Shown here: positions 13,422 through 25,813 of the stretch, in pieces | How the letters are laid out: each line of letters starts with the position of its first letter | How positions within the stretch are numbered: the first letter of the stretch is position 1 | DNA from: Rhizophagus clarus | Lineage: Eukaryota > Glomeromycota > Glomeromycetes > Glomerales > Glomeraceae | Assembly (NCBI GenBank): GCA_015698045.1 | Contig: BLAL01000297.1 | Coordinates: forward strand, 186,001 to 250,000 | Length of the DNA stretch: 64,000 bases | Direction of reading: 5' to 3' | Program-made: the position numbers and the translations under genes | Notes under the pieces: model-generated | Databases searched by the model: none | What the model saw: only the letters and a program-made list of their open reading frames with translations | Told to the model about the DNA's origin: nothing

Positions 13422-14930
13422 ATGTCCCGCAAACTTCTTCCTGATTGCCTAAATAATATCTTTGAATTCTTAGAGGATGATAAAGGAACTTTATATTCAT
13501 GCTTGTTGGTTAATCGACTTTGGTGTAATCTTTCTGTTAGAATTTTATGGAGAAAGAATATTTGTGATTTACGACATAATTCCATTAAATCTTCAAAAGT
13601 TCTTGGTACTTTAATCTCTTGTCTTTCTAATGAATCAAAGAATCTTTTATACGAGAATAAAATTTTTATTCCAACTCCGACCATAAGAACTCCATTATTT
13701 GATTACGCATCATTTTGTAAATTTATTTCGATCGATGAAATTTATTTAATGATCGAAAATTTTCAAGAAGGATCCGTTAACGATAACAGCGACAATGATC
13801 ATGATGATAATAACAATAATGATAATGATTACAACAGTGACAATGACGATGGCGACGACAATAACAATGATAAAGATTTAATTTTAATAGCACAAGAAAT
13901 AATTAAAATGTTTATGAAAAGAATTCCTTCATTAAAAAAATTAAATTATAATTTAAATTCTAATGAAATAAATCATCAAATACCTTTTATTGAATTTCCC
14001 GGAGCGAGAAATTGTTTAACAAATCTTTCAGAATTAAATTGTAATTCGAATATTCATTCCGAATTTTTTTATCAAATGTCTAAAATTTGTCATAGTATTC
14101 AATCATTAACTATAGAATTTGATGAAAAAATTTCGAGCGGATTAAATGATTTAATTATATCACAAAAGAAATTATATAGTATATCATTGATTCAATCTCG
14201 TCGTAATGATAAAGATTGGACAGATATTATACCTTCATTAATAAAACATTCAAATACTGTAACGAAATTAATTTTAAAAGGGAAAAATGATCGTAGACCA
14301 TTATCATTTATTACAAATTTCATTAATTTACAAGATCTCGCCGTAACATTTGATTATTTAAATGCTACTTTGGAAGATTTTAAAGATGAATTAAGATATT
14401 TTCATTTTCAAAAATTACAAAATTTAAAATTTGGTTTCGGATGTCCAAAATCTGATATATTGGTAGATTTTATAAAAATTAATGGAAAAAATTTAAATTA
14501 TCTTCATATAAATAGATATGATAATTTATTAAATATATCTATACCGAAATTATGTCCAAATCTCAAATTTTTATATACTATTTTTATTAACAAAGAATCT
14601 TTAATAGATATTTTAAATGGTTGTAAACATTTAGAATGTATACAAGTAATGTGCGGTCATTCATATATAAAAGAAAAAGATATGTTGGAAGCTATTGTTA
14701 AATATTCACCAAAATGTTTTCATGAGATAAGATTGTATAATTATGCAAAATCTTATATATTATCTAAAGATTTAGATACATTCTTTTTTAATTGGAGCAA
14801 TCGTATACCACAAAAATCAATTACTTTTATATGTTTAAATGTTTTTGATAATTTAGAGAAAAGAAATGTGAAAATAATTGAAAAATATAGAAAATTAGGT
14901 GTTATTAAAAACGCTAGAACATATTTATAA
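13422..14930 (+). CDS. F-box/LRR-like protein (single exon)
   Basis: A 502-residue uninterrupted frame. Residues ~4-43 form an F-box (LPDCLNNIFEFLEDD, then LLVNRLWCNLSVRILWR), which recruits substrates to an SCF ubiquitin ligase through Skp1. Residues ~118-155 are an Asp/Asn-rich acidic low-complexity tract, encoded by GAT/GAC/AAC-type repeats. From ~165 onward there are irregular leucine-rich repeats (SLKKLNYNL, CLTNLSELNC, FINLQDLAVTF, LQNLKFGF, LCPNLKFLYTIF, CKHLECIQVMCG) that would bind substrate. The start ATG follows a poly-A stretch. Intronless F-box/LRR genes form large lineage-specific families in Glomeromycotina. The target is unknown. There are no frameshifts. Confidence 0.85.
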   Translation: MSRKLLPDCLNNIFEFLEDDKGTLYSCLLVNRLWCNLSVRILWRKNICDLRHNSIKSSKVLGTLISCLSNESKNLLYENKIFIPTPTIRTPLFDYASFCKFISIDEIYLMIENFQEGSVNDNSDNDHDDNNNNDNDYNSDNDDGDDNNNDKDLILIAQEIIKMFMKRIPSLKKLNYNLNSNEINHQIPFIEFPGARNCLTNLSELNCNSNIHSEFFYQMSKICHSIQSLTIEFDEKISSGLNDLIISQKKLYSISLIQSRRNDKDWTDIIPSLIKHSNTVTKLILKGKNDRRPLSFITNFINLQDLAVTFDYLNATLEDFKDELRYFHFQKLQNLKFGFGCPKSDILVDFIKINGKNLNYLHINRYDNLLNISIPKLCPNLKFLYTIFINKESLIDILNGCKHLECIQVMCGHSYIKEKDMLEAIVKYSPKCFHEIRLYNYAKSYILSKDLDTFFFNWSNRIPQKSITFICLNVFDNLEKRNVKIIEKYRKLGVIKNARTYL

Positions 14931-17900
14931 ATATTTATTTACATAGAAATTATTTACATAGAAATTATTATAAATTATTACAAATTTATATTAGAATATT
15001 AATATTACAATTATTTAAAAGTGATGATTATATATTACTGTAAAAAAAACATTGTTGCGGTAATATTCTCTTCAAAAATGTAATAAAGTTTCTTATTTTT
15101 GGAAATTTTTCAAAAAATTATTATTAAGACATTGAACTTTTGATATTTTATATAAGGGTTATTGTGATATATAAATTGGAATGAGTAATTTTATTACTTT
15201 AATTATATTAAAGATTCAAAGTGTGAACTTATTCATAGCTACTGCGTTTATAAGAAGCAGGGCTAAAAATCTCGGATCTACAGTACTGTATTTGGTATAA
15301 CTTCGATAATTACATTGCATTCAAAGATAAAAGACGTCTATACATATTTGCTTGTTAATTATTAATTGTTAAAGTTTAAGTCGTATAATTCTTATTAGCA
15401 TTTAATTTATTGAGATCATATATATCCAATACCAAATTATGATAAGCATATACTCACCAATGCACATCAATTTCAAAACAGCGTGTAACTCAGATTTTTG
15501 ATAAGTCTCGGCGCCTACTCATTCATTTATTCGTTTTATTTACTTATATATATATATATATTATATCACCTCGTCACTGCACTAACACTCGAAAAGATGA
15601 TTTTAAAGATTTTGAAAGATTTGCGAAAGCGGAATTGGATGATTTTAGGCGTGTTCTTCGTAAGCATTATCCTGAAATTCTCTGAGATGCCAAAATCATT
15701 TGATTGAGATTTACGATGAAAACTTCTTGATCCAGATTTAACTCTTATGATATCGATGAAAGCCCAAAGATATTGTTAATTATTCGATATCTGCTTTCAG
15801 ATACAAATAATAAGGTTTTATTTAATTTGGCTTCGTTTTTCTTATTCAAAATAAGCAAGTATCTATTAATTACCTCCAAATTCAGTTATGGTGACTTTCA
15901 TGTATAGTTCACATAATAAACGGAGTAGTTCGTATATAAAACCAAGAATGATAAAGAACATATACTTAAGCTAAAAGTCGTATAAAAGAGCAAAATTTCT
16001 TTTAACACTTGGGATCTAAAGAGTGCATTTAGAGAGATGTTACAACAAGATTAACGATATGTAGAAGATATGCTAACTCTTGACTTAAATGAACTTCCAG
16101 TTTAGATACCATTTCCTAAGGATATTCTTTTGAAGATTTGTCCAATGCCTTTGGAGAAATATTTGTATGTTTCACGAAGCAATAAATACTAATAAATCAA
16201 TCGTAGGTATATTAGTAGTTCCTTCATAGAAATTGCAGTTGTCATATACGAAAAAGCCGCTAAACTGAAGTTAAGCATGGAATGAGAATTGACCGATAGA
16301 TTATATGGTGAGGCTTTTTGAAAATTTAGTGATGTCATGTGAAGCAGAAGTGAACAGTGTGGACCAGGGAGCGGCCCAGATCATTGTGCAATTACACAGT
16401 TCGATAGAACAATTATCGGACAAACGCAAACATAGGAAGAAATAATGTTTGGAATAGTTTCAACTAGAAAAACTTGGAGATATTTCCGTTGATCTGGATC
16501 ATTGGAAGGTCTGTGTTTCTGAGGAATACAATTGTTGTTTTAAGGATATCTTGAAATACGAAAAGGTATAGGAGATCATGACCAAAGAATCTGAGTTATC
16601 TATTCGATTCACTTCCATCAGAATTTGCCAAGTTAATCCTAAATATTTATACTGGTTTGGAAAGCTATTTAATAATGACTAACGATGCGATCATAATAGT
16701 AATTAAAATAAGTTACTCAATCGTGAACTTCTTAAATTTAGTGGCGTAGAGATTTATATTATTTTTCACTAAAATTTACTCGTTTTGTTCGTCTGATAAA
16801 TAATTTTAATTAGTTATTCTGATTCGTAAATATTATTCAGCCTATAAAAAATTTACTACATTTCCCAAATTATAACTTTGACATTCATGCGATTAAAATA
16901 TTTGGTGAATAATGAAATATGTGAAGTTTATTACAAGTTATTACCCACTATGTCAAAATTAATGAAGCAATTCAAAAATCCCATGAAAAAATCTATACTG
17001 TATATTAGAAGATAAAACTGAAAAAGAGTAATATAAAGATTTCAGTCGCTATGTTATTTAACTTCAATTATTCAATTTATTATTATAATTAATTATGTAT
17101 GGATTTGTATAATTTAAATTTAATAAACTAAATAATATATTATTTGTATGATAAATGACCGGTGAGATAAGAATAAATTCAATAATTGATTCTCTGAAAT
17201 TTTGCATCTGAAAATTTCAGACAGTTGGAAATTAAGTTTAGCATAGTCCTAATGTGTAAATGATATCGAAATAATATAAACGTCACATTTTTATCCTCTT
17301 TGAGGTTGAGAAATGAAAAGTTAGTTGGAAAGTAATATTTATCGTTAGGATTAGATTTTCTTGTATATCTTCTAATAACAGTTGTAAACATGATTTTCCA
17401 ATAGCAAGTTTCTCACTAATAATGTAATGGTTCACGTTCTAACTATAAAGATGAAATAGAATATTGCAGAAAATTCGTTGCAAATTTTACCATATGAAAT
17501 TCTCGATGGATTGAAAGATTATAATTGATAACTAACTCATCAAGTAAAATCATGGAAATATATGAGTTTTTTTTTGGAAGAGTCTGGCAATATGTAGCAC
17601 GAAAATTTATAAATTTTCCGTATTTATTCGTAGAACCTTTATTTGAAAAACGTATTTTTTTTTTTTGCAACATCTTTTTTTTATAATTTAAAAACCCAGT
17701 TTTGATACGGTTAAACAACATATAGCGTTGTTTACTTTCGATAATATTGGAATATTAGGTATATCAAAGCTAATGTGTACACATTGCAAAGCAATATAGT
17801 AATTAACAAGTGACAAGATAGCCAAAATTAAAAAAGTAAAACAAATTGGATATAAATTCATGATTAATATAGCAATAGGACTTTTGTTATGTAAAACCCA

Positions 17901-20070
17901 CGCATATGAGCAATGGAAACAACCGCTACCGTTATAATGTTATAATAAAAAAAAAAATTATCATTTGTTAATTAGATTTCTATCTTAATATCATAAGACC
18001 GTTTTTGGTCAAAACTCAAAATAAAATTGATAAAATAATGAGTAAAGATTCCTTCATTTGTCATTCAAACATTAATGTGTTTCCATCATTACCATAAACT
18101 TCCGGTTGTAACTATTCCAAACATTACTTCCTGTGTTGTTTAACTCTTGTTTGACTTTGGTTCAATGCGCTGTACATCTGTACAATAAATTGGGCTGTTT
18201 CCCGTATCATCTACTGGTCCATTCCATTTAGCTTTATTTTCAGGCTTAACAGCTTTCCTGGTCTCACATGTATGGCGAATTGATGTCATCGTGAAGGTGA
18301 AGGAATTAATTTATTGCACTCTCACATAGATAAAGGCTGTTTGTGAGTCTGTACTAATTATCATTGATTTAACTGTTGTGGCACAAAAAAGGCATACTGA
18401 TTAATATGTACTATGTACATGGCTAGTTATTTCATCAGTAATGATTGCCTTATTGAATTATTAAAATTCCATAACAAATTTCATGGTACTTTCTCAGGAA
18501 ATGGCTGATCTAATACAAGAGGTTCTTTCAAGCCAAGAATTGGTGTATTTCCAAGAATTTGAAATATGTTGATGCTAAGCCACCTTAAAAAATTCGTTTA
18601 ATATATTCCTTTATAAGAGAAAATAATGATTAAAAATAAAAGTATTAAAACCTCCTCTCTGGCATCTATCACATGATTTAATAAAAGCAATTATAAGCAT
18701 CTTTCAATATTCACCTTAAAAATATCTGTCACAAGAAACTACACAAGAAGAAAAAAAGAAAGATAAAGAAGTTTCTTTTTAGAAAAAAAAAAAAAAAATA
18801 AAAAATAAAAATAATAAAAAGGAAAGAAATAGAAATAAAAAACAACCTAAAAAACTAAAAAACAGATTATACCCTCATAAATGTTGCCTTATTATTTATT
18901 AACTATGTCACAAAATACATGAACTATTTGTAAATTCCTTGGATCTTTGCGGCAGATTTGGACCAACGTTAGTTTGTTGAGTTGAAATTTAAGTTTTTTT
19001 TTTTTACTGAAAGATAAAATTTCTTTAATCGAATTGAATGCTCACCACGTGCTGGTATGCTGATCAATCTATTATTACACGAAAAAAAAAATAAATCCAT
19101 TCATATTGTTTACATTCTTTATCATTCTTGGTTTTAAATACTAGATATTGTGTTTAAAGCTATACCAGTTCTTAGTCTCTTTTTTATCACTTACGAAATA
19201 AATTTTTGCTTGTTTCGCCAAAAATTCTTTAAATATTTCTTTAGCGGTTTTTATCAACAACTGCGTATATTTCCTAATTATTATGTGAACCGCATGTGAA
19301 AGCTTCCATAACTACATTTGGCGAAAACCAATAAGTACTTGCTTTTGAAATGAAAAATGTGGCTATATAAATGAAACCTTGCTTACTATTTGTATCCGAA
19401 AAAAGCCTGATGGTTACACCGAATAAATCACTCATTCGGCACAAAGCACCGAATAACTATTGGGTCTTCGCCAACATCGAAGGAAAAAGATTAGATTTTA
19501 GATCATGAAGTTGGAAGTTTTTATTATAATCTCTATAAAACAATTCTTAGTATCCTGGAGAATTTCAGGATAACTCTTGCGAAGAATAAGCTTAAAGCCA
19601 TTTGAATCCGCTTTCTCAAACTCTTCAATAATCAATAACTTTGAAATCATCTTGAGCTGACGAGAGCCTGAATGAGAATTTTGATAAGAACGTTTGTCTA
19701 GGGAATCTAAACGTTCCATACTCGTTGAATAATGATATCAATTTAGGTTAATTCGACAAAAATCTGCATTTATATAGATTTAATGCAATAGGTATTCACG
19801 AAATGTTTGCGTTTTATGAAGGACAGTTAATGTTTTGGTCTGTTTTGATCATATACCGACGGATATCTTCGTGAACGCGGTAGATCTTGGTCATATATTT
19901 TCCCGTACACGTCGTACACTCCCGAATTTATCGTAGTCAAGAAAATTCAAAGAATACTCTTCCTTGGTTTTACGGACCAGGGAATGCTGGAATGTAACTA
20001 TTATTTTCATATGCTGTACATATGCGTATTATTATTTTATATGTAGTAGTGTGACATCAATGGTAGATTA
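14931..20070. other. Gene-poor region with decayed coding debris
   Basis: No intact gene. Several stretches look like eroded coding sequence with stops every 20-60 codons. At 15590-15680 (plus) a reading gives DDFKDFERFAKAELDDFRR and LRKHYPEIL. At about 16080-16620 (plus) are fragments such as PFPKDILLKICPMPLEKYL and IIVQLHSSIEQLSDKRKHRK. At about 18110-18290 (minus) is KPENKAKWNGPVDDTGNSP. I do not recognise any of these. The remaining DNA is A/T-rich and featureless. Confidence 0.5.
19498..19719 (-). pseudogene. Coding fragment sharing an LRKxYPEIL motif with 15.6 kb
   Basis: A 73-codon open frame contains EEFEKADSNGFKLILRKSYP followed by EILQDTK. The plus-strand debris near 15590-15690 reads FRRVLRKHYPEIL and then DAK. 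The shared motif suggests two decayed copies of one unknown protein, in opposite orientations about 4 kb apart. The family is not recognised. Upstream, frames on the minus strand are broken, so this is probably a remnant rather than a small gene. Confidence 0.35.
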
Positions 20071-20768
20071 TCGACATTATTGCGGTTTTCAAAAAAATTG
20101 ATCTGCATGAAATTTACAATGAACGGTAATAATAAAAAATTTTTTCTTCTCTTTTAACATATAAATTTTTTTTATTTACACCAAGAACAGAACTTCAAGA
20201 CTCTATGTAATAAGTTTCAAATATACTTTCATATACTTTTTTATATTTTATAACAAATTATTTACGTGATTACACTTTGCGATTATACTGCGATTGCAAG
20301 CGATTACAAACGAATACAAATGAATACACTGTGATTACAACTTTGTTTTGATAGGTAAACTTAGTTCTTATTATTATATGTCGATTTTTACTTTTTGAAA
20401 ACATATTTATTGTTGTTTTATAAAGGTTTTTTAAAGCTTTATAATTAATTATTGTTTCATTTTTGTTTTGACTTTTAATTATTTTTACATTAAAAATATT
20501 AAAATTTCATTGTTTATTACAGTTTTAGGTTGCCTTTAATACAAAATAATATATGCTTTAATACCAAGAATGTCTTGTATTGTAGTTTCATTTAATTATA
20601 TTTAATTATATTTGACTTTGAATGAAATTTTTTTCGTTAAAAATGTGGTCACATGATCAAAATGGGTTAATTTTATTGGCTAGAATTGATTGTGTTATGT
20701 GTTTGTAAAATTTTTATCACGGATTTTATGCAGATAATTTTTTTTTGAAAACCGCAATAATGTCACAG
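20071..20768. mobile_element. MITE-like element with terminal inverted repeats
   Basis: The ends are inverted copies: the left end carries GACATTATTGCGGTTTTC (from 20073) and the right end carries GAAAACCGCAATAATGTC (to 20764). The inverted similarity extends inward for ~40 bp to ATCTGCAT. A TA dinucleotide lies just outside each end (20069-20070 and 20769-20770), consistent with a Tc1/mariner-type TA target duplication, although the outermost 2-4 bp differ between ends. The interior (about 20,270-20,345) has a loose run of GCGATTACAA-like short repeats. There is no transposase frame, so it would need help from another element. Confidence 0.75.
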
Positions 20769-21477
20769 TAAAGTTGAAAGCTTAGAAAATATGCATCTGT
20801 TTATCGTCAAATGCACGAATCATTATAATTAACATCATGCTGGGATAAAATTTGGCGATTACAAGTTTTGCTAAAATTGTAGAGCGTTAAAAGGTTTTCT
20901 TATGAAGCAAGATCTAATGCCTCTTGTATGAACTAGAACAAGTTCAACAACAAAACCATTATTAAAATCAGAAATTCAGCAGCTTTAACAGCAACTCCAA
21001 GAATAACAATAATAATCACGTCCCCAAAATCTGGCTTCGACAACAACTACAGCATCAGAATTTTAGCAATCATAAATACGTTGTTTGAGTCATCATATAA
21101 TATAATGCCTTTAAAAAAAATAGTGAATTCACAACATGTCGAAACCCAAAGACAATGAAATTGCATATTTCGAAAAAGCGAAACCGAATTTACTTCGAAA
21201 TCAAATCTTTCATAACGAAAAGGAAAATTTACAAAATGACGATTAATTTTTATGACTGTGTAATGATATGAATCTCACATATTGTATATTTAATTTATCC
21301 TAAATAATAATTCATTTATTTATTCTATAATACTAGGAAAACGAAGTTGTGATCTTAATATATTTCAAGGGTCTTCTAAGAAGGTGTTACAAACCATGAA
21401 AAGAATGTTTGTGACAGGGATAAAAACAGGGGTTAGCGTAAATTACATAATCCTTCGCTTAACGTTCAGGACGGGAT

Positions 21478-21692
21478 GTCTAAAGCGGCAAATCACGTGA
21501 TAATAATAAAATATTTGTCACCCGTGTCACACCCTCTATTCTTTCATTTTTATTAAGTATTCTGGCGACAGAAATTTTTCGGTTAATAAAATCCTATATG
21601 TCACATCACTATTTGTCACATTCTTAATTTCTTAATTTCGTAATGCGGGCCAAAAATCTGTATAAATCGGGCGAATTACCCCCGCTTTAGAC
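21478..21692. mobile_element. Possible very short inverted-repeat element
   Basis: GTCTAAAGCGG (21478-21488) recurs as its exact complement CCGCTTTAGAC (21682-21692), bounding 215 bp that is more GC-rich than its surroundings and includes ATCACGTGAT-like sequence. No target-site duplication is evident, so this is a weak candidate for a MITE or regulatory repeat. Confidence 0.3.
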
Positions 21693-22267
21693 GACCCCCA
21701 ATTATAGTATTTCCGTTAGAATTGATAGATATCCAAGAATGTTTTCAAGAAAAACAGGAAAACCGTCCCATATTTTACAGTGTGCTATGTATGTTGAAAA
21801 AAAATTTCATAATTGTAAAATCTTCGCAATTTATTATTATTAAAGCAAAACTGTCCATTTCATTTGGAAAATTGGTTAGTAAAAGTGAAACGAGATGAGA
21901 TCCAACAAGTTATTTGACAGGTTAGTTACAGTATTGATGTATTTGATAATCAATATTTATTATAAAAAGTATCCAATTGGAAAGAAAAGAATGTTACATT
22001 TATAGAATTTCTCTGGAACGGGGAAAATAACTCAACATCGTTGTATTCGTGAAACCATCGATAAAAATTTTGTCCCCAATCATGACAAACAAAACTTTTA
22101 CGTTGTGACCATCAAAAAATTGGAATCAAGTCAAAAAATTAGTCAAATTAAGGTAAATTAATTTTAGTCAAAAATGATTTTGGATTTTGTGCTATTCAAA
22201 ATTATTAAAATTGGGTAAAAAATAAAGAAAAGCCTTAAAAAGGTATAAACATGTTATCATGGTGTCA

Positions 22268-22294
22268 TTTTGCATGATTGTCAATCATGCAAAA
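22268..22294. repeat. Near-perfect palindrome with 12-bp arms
   Basis: Arms TTTTGCATGATT and AATCATGCAAAA surround a 3-bp loop (GTC), directly followed by long A and T runs. It could form a cruciform or hairpin. There is no gene association. Confidence 0.6.
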
Positions 22295-22524
22295 AAAAAA
22301 AAATTTTTTTTTTTTTTTTTTTGTTGATAAACTTTACAGTACGATTAAGCGAACTGTACTGTACTGTTTATTAATAATAAAAAATTCGTACTTAGTACAC
22401 ACAATACATGCCTCATTATACATAATGTACTGTTTTTTAACTGTACAGGTACAGAACTTAGGAGTATAAACAGTTTTAAGATATTGAAACTTTTTTGTAT
22501 TGCAAATTTCAAATTTTATTTTTC

Positions 22525-22558
<34 letters not shown>

Positions 22559-23210
22559 GAAAAATAAGGAGAGCATTACATTATTATTAAAAAAAAAAAA
22601 AAAAAATCATTAAACGATAAAAAATACTTAATTTCGAACTCTATGAAGTTAACAATTTTGATTCGTCAAATATTTTGCATTTTTTTTTTTTGCCACAATT
22701 TTTTTTTAACTTTGCATTTTTATAAAAACATGGAAATTTTAGGCTGAGGAATTAAAAATTCGAATTGTCGATTATGAATATTTTTGAACGCAACCATGCA
22801 GTACAATCTCTTTAATTTCTTGCGCCAACATATCCAAATTTTAAATATGGATAGGATTTACGGTAATACAGAAGCATTATTTAACGTAATTGGGTTAAAC
22901 GAGTTTTTTTAAAACTTAATTAGTTAATTTACTATCAAAGTTATCTTTTTAACACTATTTTAAAATTTATTGTAAATTTAATGATTAACCATCTTAACAA
23001 TTAATTACCCTCAATGACAACACACACCAATCAAATTTATTTTAGATTGAAAAAAAGTATTCATTAATTTTTATTAATTTTCACGAGTAAAAAAAAACAA
23101 AAATACATAATTAACAAAGCTAAATATGGGAAGGGGGGAGAGGGATTTTTTAAAATTCCGAAAGAAAAAAAAAAAAAAAAGTCCGCCAAAATACGAGAGA
23201 GAAATTAATT

Positions 23211-24568
23211 TTATTCTTCTTTGGCACTATTAATGTTAATGTTAACACTACTTTTGATTATAGGAACACCTTTTTTACGTCTTTCTTCTGTCTGTTCCAT
23301 CCTATAGAATAGAGTTCCCTACAAAAATATTCAAAAATTTTTTAAGTTTACACGTATGCATATTGTAAAATAAAAAAGAATATAAAGAAATCTGCTTACA
23401 TCAAAACAACTTCTTAAATCTTCTTTGGAAACTATTCCATCTTTCTCACACAAAAAATATAAAGTCCCCCATTCGAACGAGGCAGCAATCCAACCATAAG
23501 GATCGAATGCATTAGCGTTACCTCGAATAATTTGTACAATATCGTTAAAACTTAGTCCACCTTTATTATCTCGATCATATTTCGAGAAGACTTCCTCAAA
23601 TTTTTCGGGAACAAATCGACCCTATTTAATAAAAAAATTTGATTGTCAATTACTTCATACCACTTTAACCTAATTTAAAGGACATAAGCTACCTCTGTAT
23701 CGAAAGTTTCGGAGTCGGATCCATGTTTAGCTTTGTAGAGTGTTCCTACATATATTTTAAAAAATGGATTACCAAGAATTGGGATCCAACTTTTTTGAGT
23801 GGGATAAGATAATCCACCATTGATTACGCCAACAGCGATTGCGGAATATACAAGACTGAATCCCAATTTACGAAAACCTAAATTCAAAGCGAAAAATTAA
23901 AAAAAAAAAAAAATGAAAATTCAATGTGTACAACATTAACGTGTTCTACTGTACCTCTCCAGGTGTCTAATGGGGAAATAACGCCTTTATGATCAGCATC
24001 CCAAAATTCGACATGTTGTTGGAGTACCTTGAAATAAAATATTTGATCGTTAAAAAAAATTCTAATTTTAGATAATTATGAAAAAAACCTACAGATTTAC
24101 TTGTTGAACGTCCCGGAGTTCCATTGGGCTTTTCTTTTGTTGCGGCAATAATAGCACGTGGTTCTCCTAAGAGGAGTATCTTTATATTTACTGTATATCA
24201 AAGTATGACAAGAATTTTTTTTAAATTTTAGAGTTTTACAAACCAGCATTTCCGAGAGTTTCACATAAATCTTTCGGGACTTTACGTTCCTTTGTAATGG
24301 GAGAATCTTTGGCTTCTGTAATGATATCTTTTTCTTGAATTTTATGTGAGTTTTGTTCGTCCTTTTTATGGAAAATTGATCGATCGGTTTGTTCATTTTT
24401 GTTGTGGTCTTGATTCTTATTATCTTGATGTCGTTCATTCTTCTTGTTCTTTTTGTTTTCTTGAACAATAAATTGATCACCCCGGGCGGAGATATCTGGA
24501 CCGTGTTGCAAATTATTCCCAATATTTTCGTTGTTATTCTGACTCATTTTTCGTTTGTTCTTTCTCAT
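23211..24568 (-). CDS. Caleosin-family lipid-body protein / peroxygenase
   Basis: Caleosins sit on lipid droplets and many are haem peroxygenases acting on fatty-acid hydroperoxides. Six exons join in frame with GT-AG junctions: 24568-24244, 24166-24093, 24027-23955, 23877-23693, 23621-23400 and 23318-23211, giving 328 residues. Residues 1-~108 are a charged, Lys/Asn/Gln-rich extension. The caleosin core then has LQQHVEFWD with a haem-ligand-type His, the EF-hand loop DADHKGVISPLD, DTWRGFRKLGF, a hydrophobic stretch with a proline knot-like region (SLVYSAIAVGVINGGLSYPT), and KHGSDSETFDTEGRFVPEKF, as in plant and fungal members. A second EF-like loop is DRDNKGGLSFND. The N-terminal extension is longer than in typical caleosins; MSQNNNEN at 24544 is an alternative start. 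Storage lipid is abundant in arbuscular fungi, which fits. Confidence 0.9.
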
Positions 24569-25813
24569 AAATAAATAATTCTTATTGAAAAAAGAGGAAA
24601 TATTTTCGAATTGAAATTTTGAAGAGTACTTTCCTCTTTATATACGATAAAAAAAAAAAAAATTCTCATTAGCATGGATCAAAAATAATAAATATTACAT
24701 CACGTTCATCATATTACGATTTTTTTATGAATGTATGACGTAAAATAAAATTAATAATAAAATAATAATTGTTGGTTCAATTTTTTTTTTCATTATAAAG
24801 AGTTAAAGTTAAACCTTTCATATGAAAATTATGCAAAGGAATGTTTAATTTTTTACATGTCAGGGAAAGTTTTATTATCGTTCTTAGAGGAAAAAAGATT
24901 AAAGGAAATTTCAATTAATTAAATCCTTCTTTGCCTTTTTTTTTTTAGTTTGATTTTTTTATGGCTGCGGTTGATCAGTGATTTTTGATCACGGTTTTTT
25001 GGTACATCATCCATCTATCAACCGTATCTCATGCATCTCACGTGGAATTTTGAAAATGTACACGTGGGCATAACTTTCAAAAATTTTTTTCGCTTTTTTG
25101 TTTTTTATAAATGTACGAATATGTTTGAAATGTTTGATACCAGATAATGTTTGAGATAATGCGTTAAATGCGTTATCAAAGTTGTAAAAATGTTACACAA
25201 TAAAGACAATTTTTTTTTTTTTTCCAGGTTATTAAGAATATTTTATCGAAAAAAAAAAAAAAAATAAAAACAAAAAACATAATAAATAAATAAATAAATA
25301 AATATTTCAACTGCAGATATAATTTTACATTTACATGCATACATATAATTTTTTTTTTTATTTTTATTATATAGTACAGTTACATACAAATTGGGGGTTA
25401 TTAAAAAAAAAAGAGGATTATTAAGTAAATGAAAGAAAAAAAAAAAAATAACAGAAAAAGTTCATAAAAAAAAAGAAGAAAAAAAAAAAAAGAAAAAAGA
25501 ATTCACGGAATTCACAGAATTCACAAAAAAAAAAATAAAAATTTTTTTTTTTTCTTCCCCAAAAATTATTGTAATACTAAAAGTTTTTATATACCTTTTT
25601 ACTTACATTGTTTTTTTTTTTATCAATCTATTTTTTTTAAAAAAAAAAAAAAAAAATACTGGGATATAATGTCAAAAGCTCGTTATGACGATTTTTTACT
25701 CTTGATGATTCTAATTTATAATCGTAGTACTCACCCATGTCAATGTTCAATGTTCAATGTTCACAAGTTAAAGTCATTAACGAGCTTTGACTCAATAATA
25801 ATAATATAATAAT
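24569..25813. other. Low-complexity intergenic region with short tandem repeats
   Basis: Contains (AAAT)n around 25279-25303, three ~10-bp units GAATTCACGGAATTCACAGA at 25499-25525, three copies of TCAATGTT near 25740-25762, and many poly-A and poly-T runs. No gene was seen apart from these. Confidence 0.6.

Larger units (their letters stand above)
20769..23210. other. Intergenic, downstream of the caleosin gene
   Basis: Mostly AT-rich. A 36-codon plus-strand frame (21136-21246) beginning MSKPKDNEIAYFEKAK looks coding-like but is isolated. Long poly-A and poly-T runs occur at 22290-22320, 22520-22560 and 22580-22610. No supported gene. Confidence 0.5.

Noticed and set aside
13391-13684. Minus-strand frame over the start of the F-box gene
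   Set aside because: Antisense shadow of the F-box coding sequence, ending in poly-Phe from the poly-A leader.
24389-24574. Plus-strand hydrophobic frame opposite the caleosin first exon
   Set aside because: Antisense shadow of the Lys/Asn/Gln-rich coding exon, which has good splice continuity on the minus strand.
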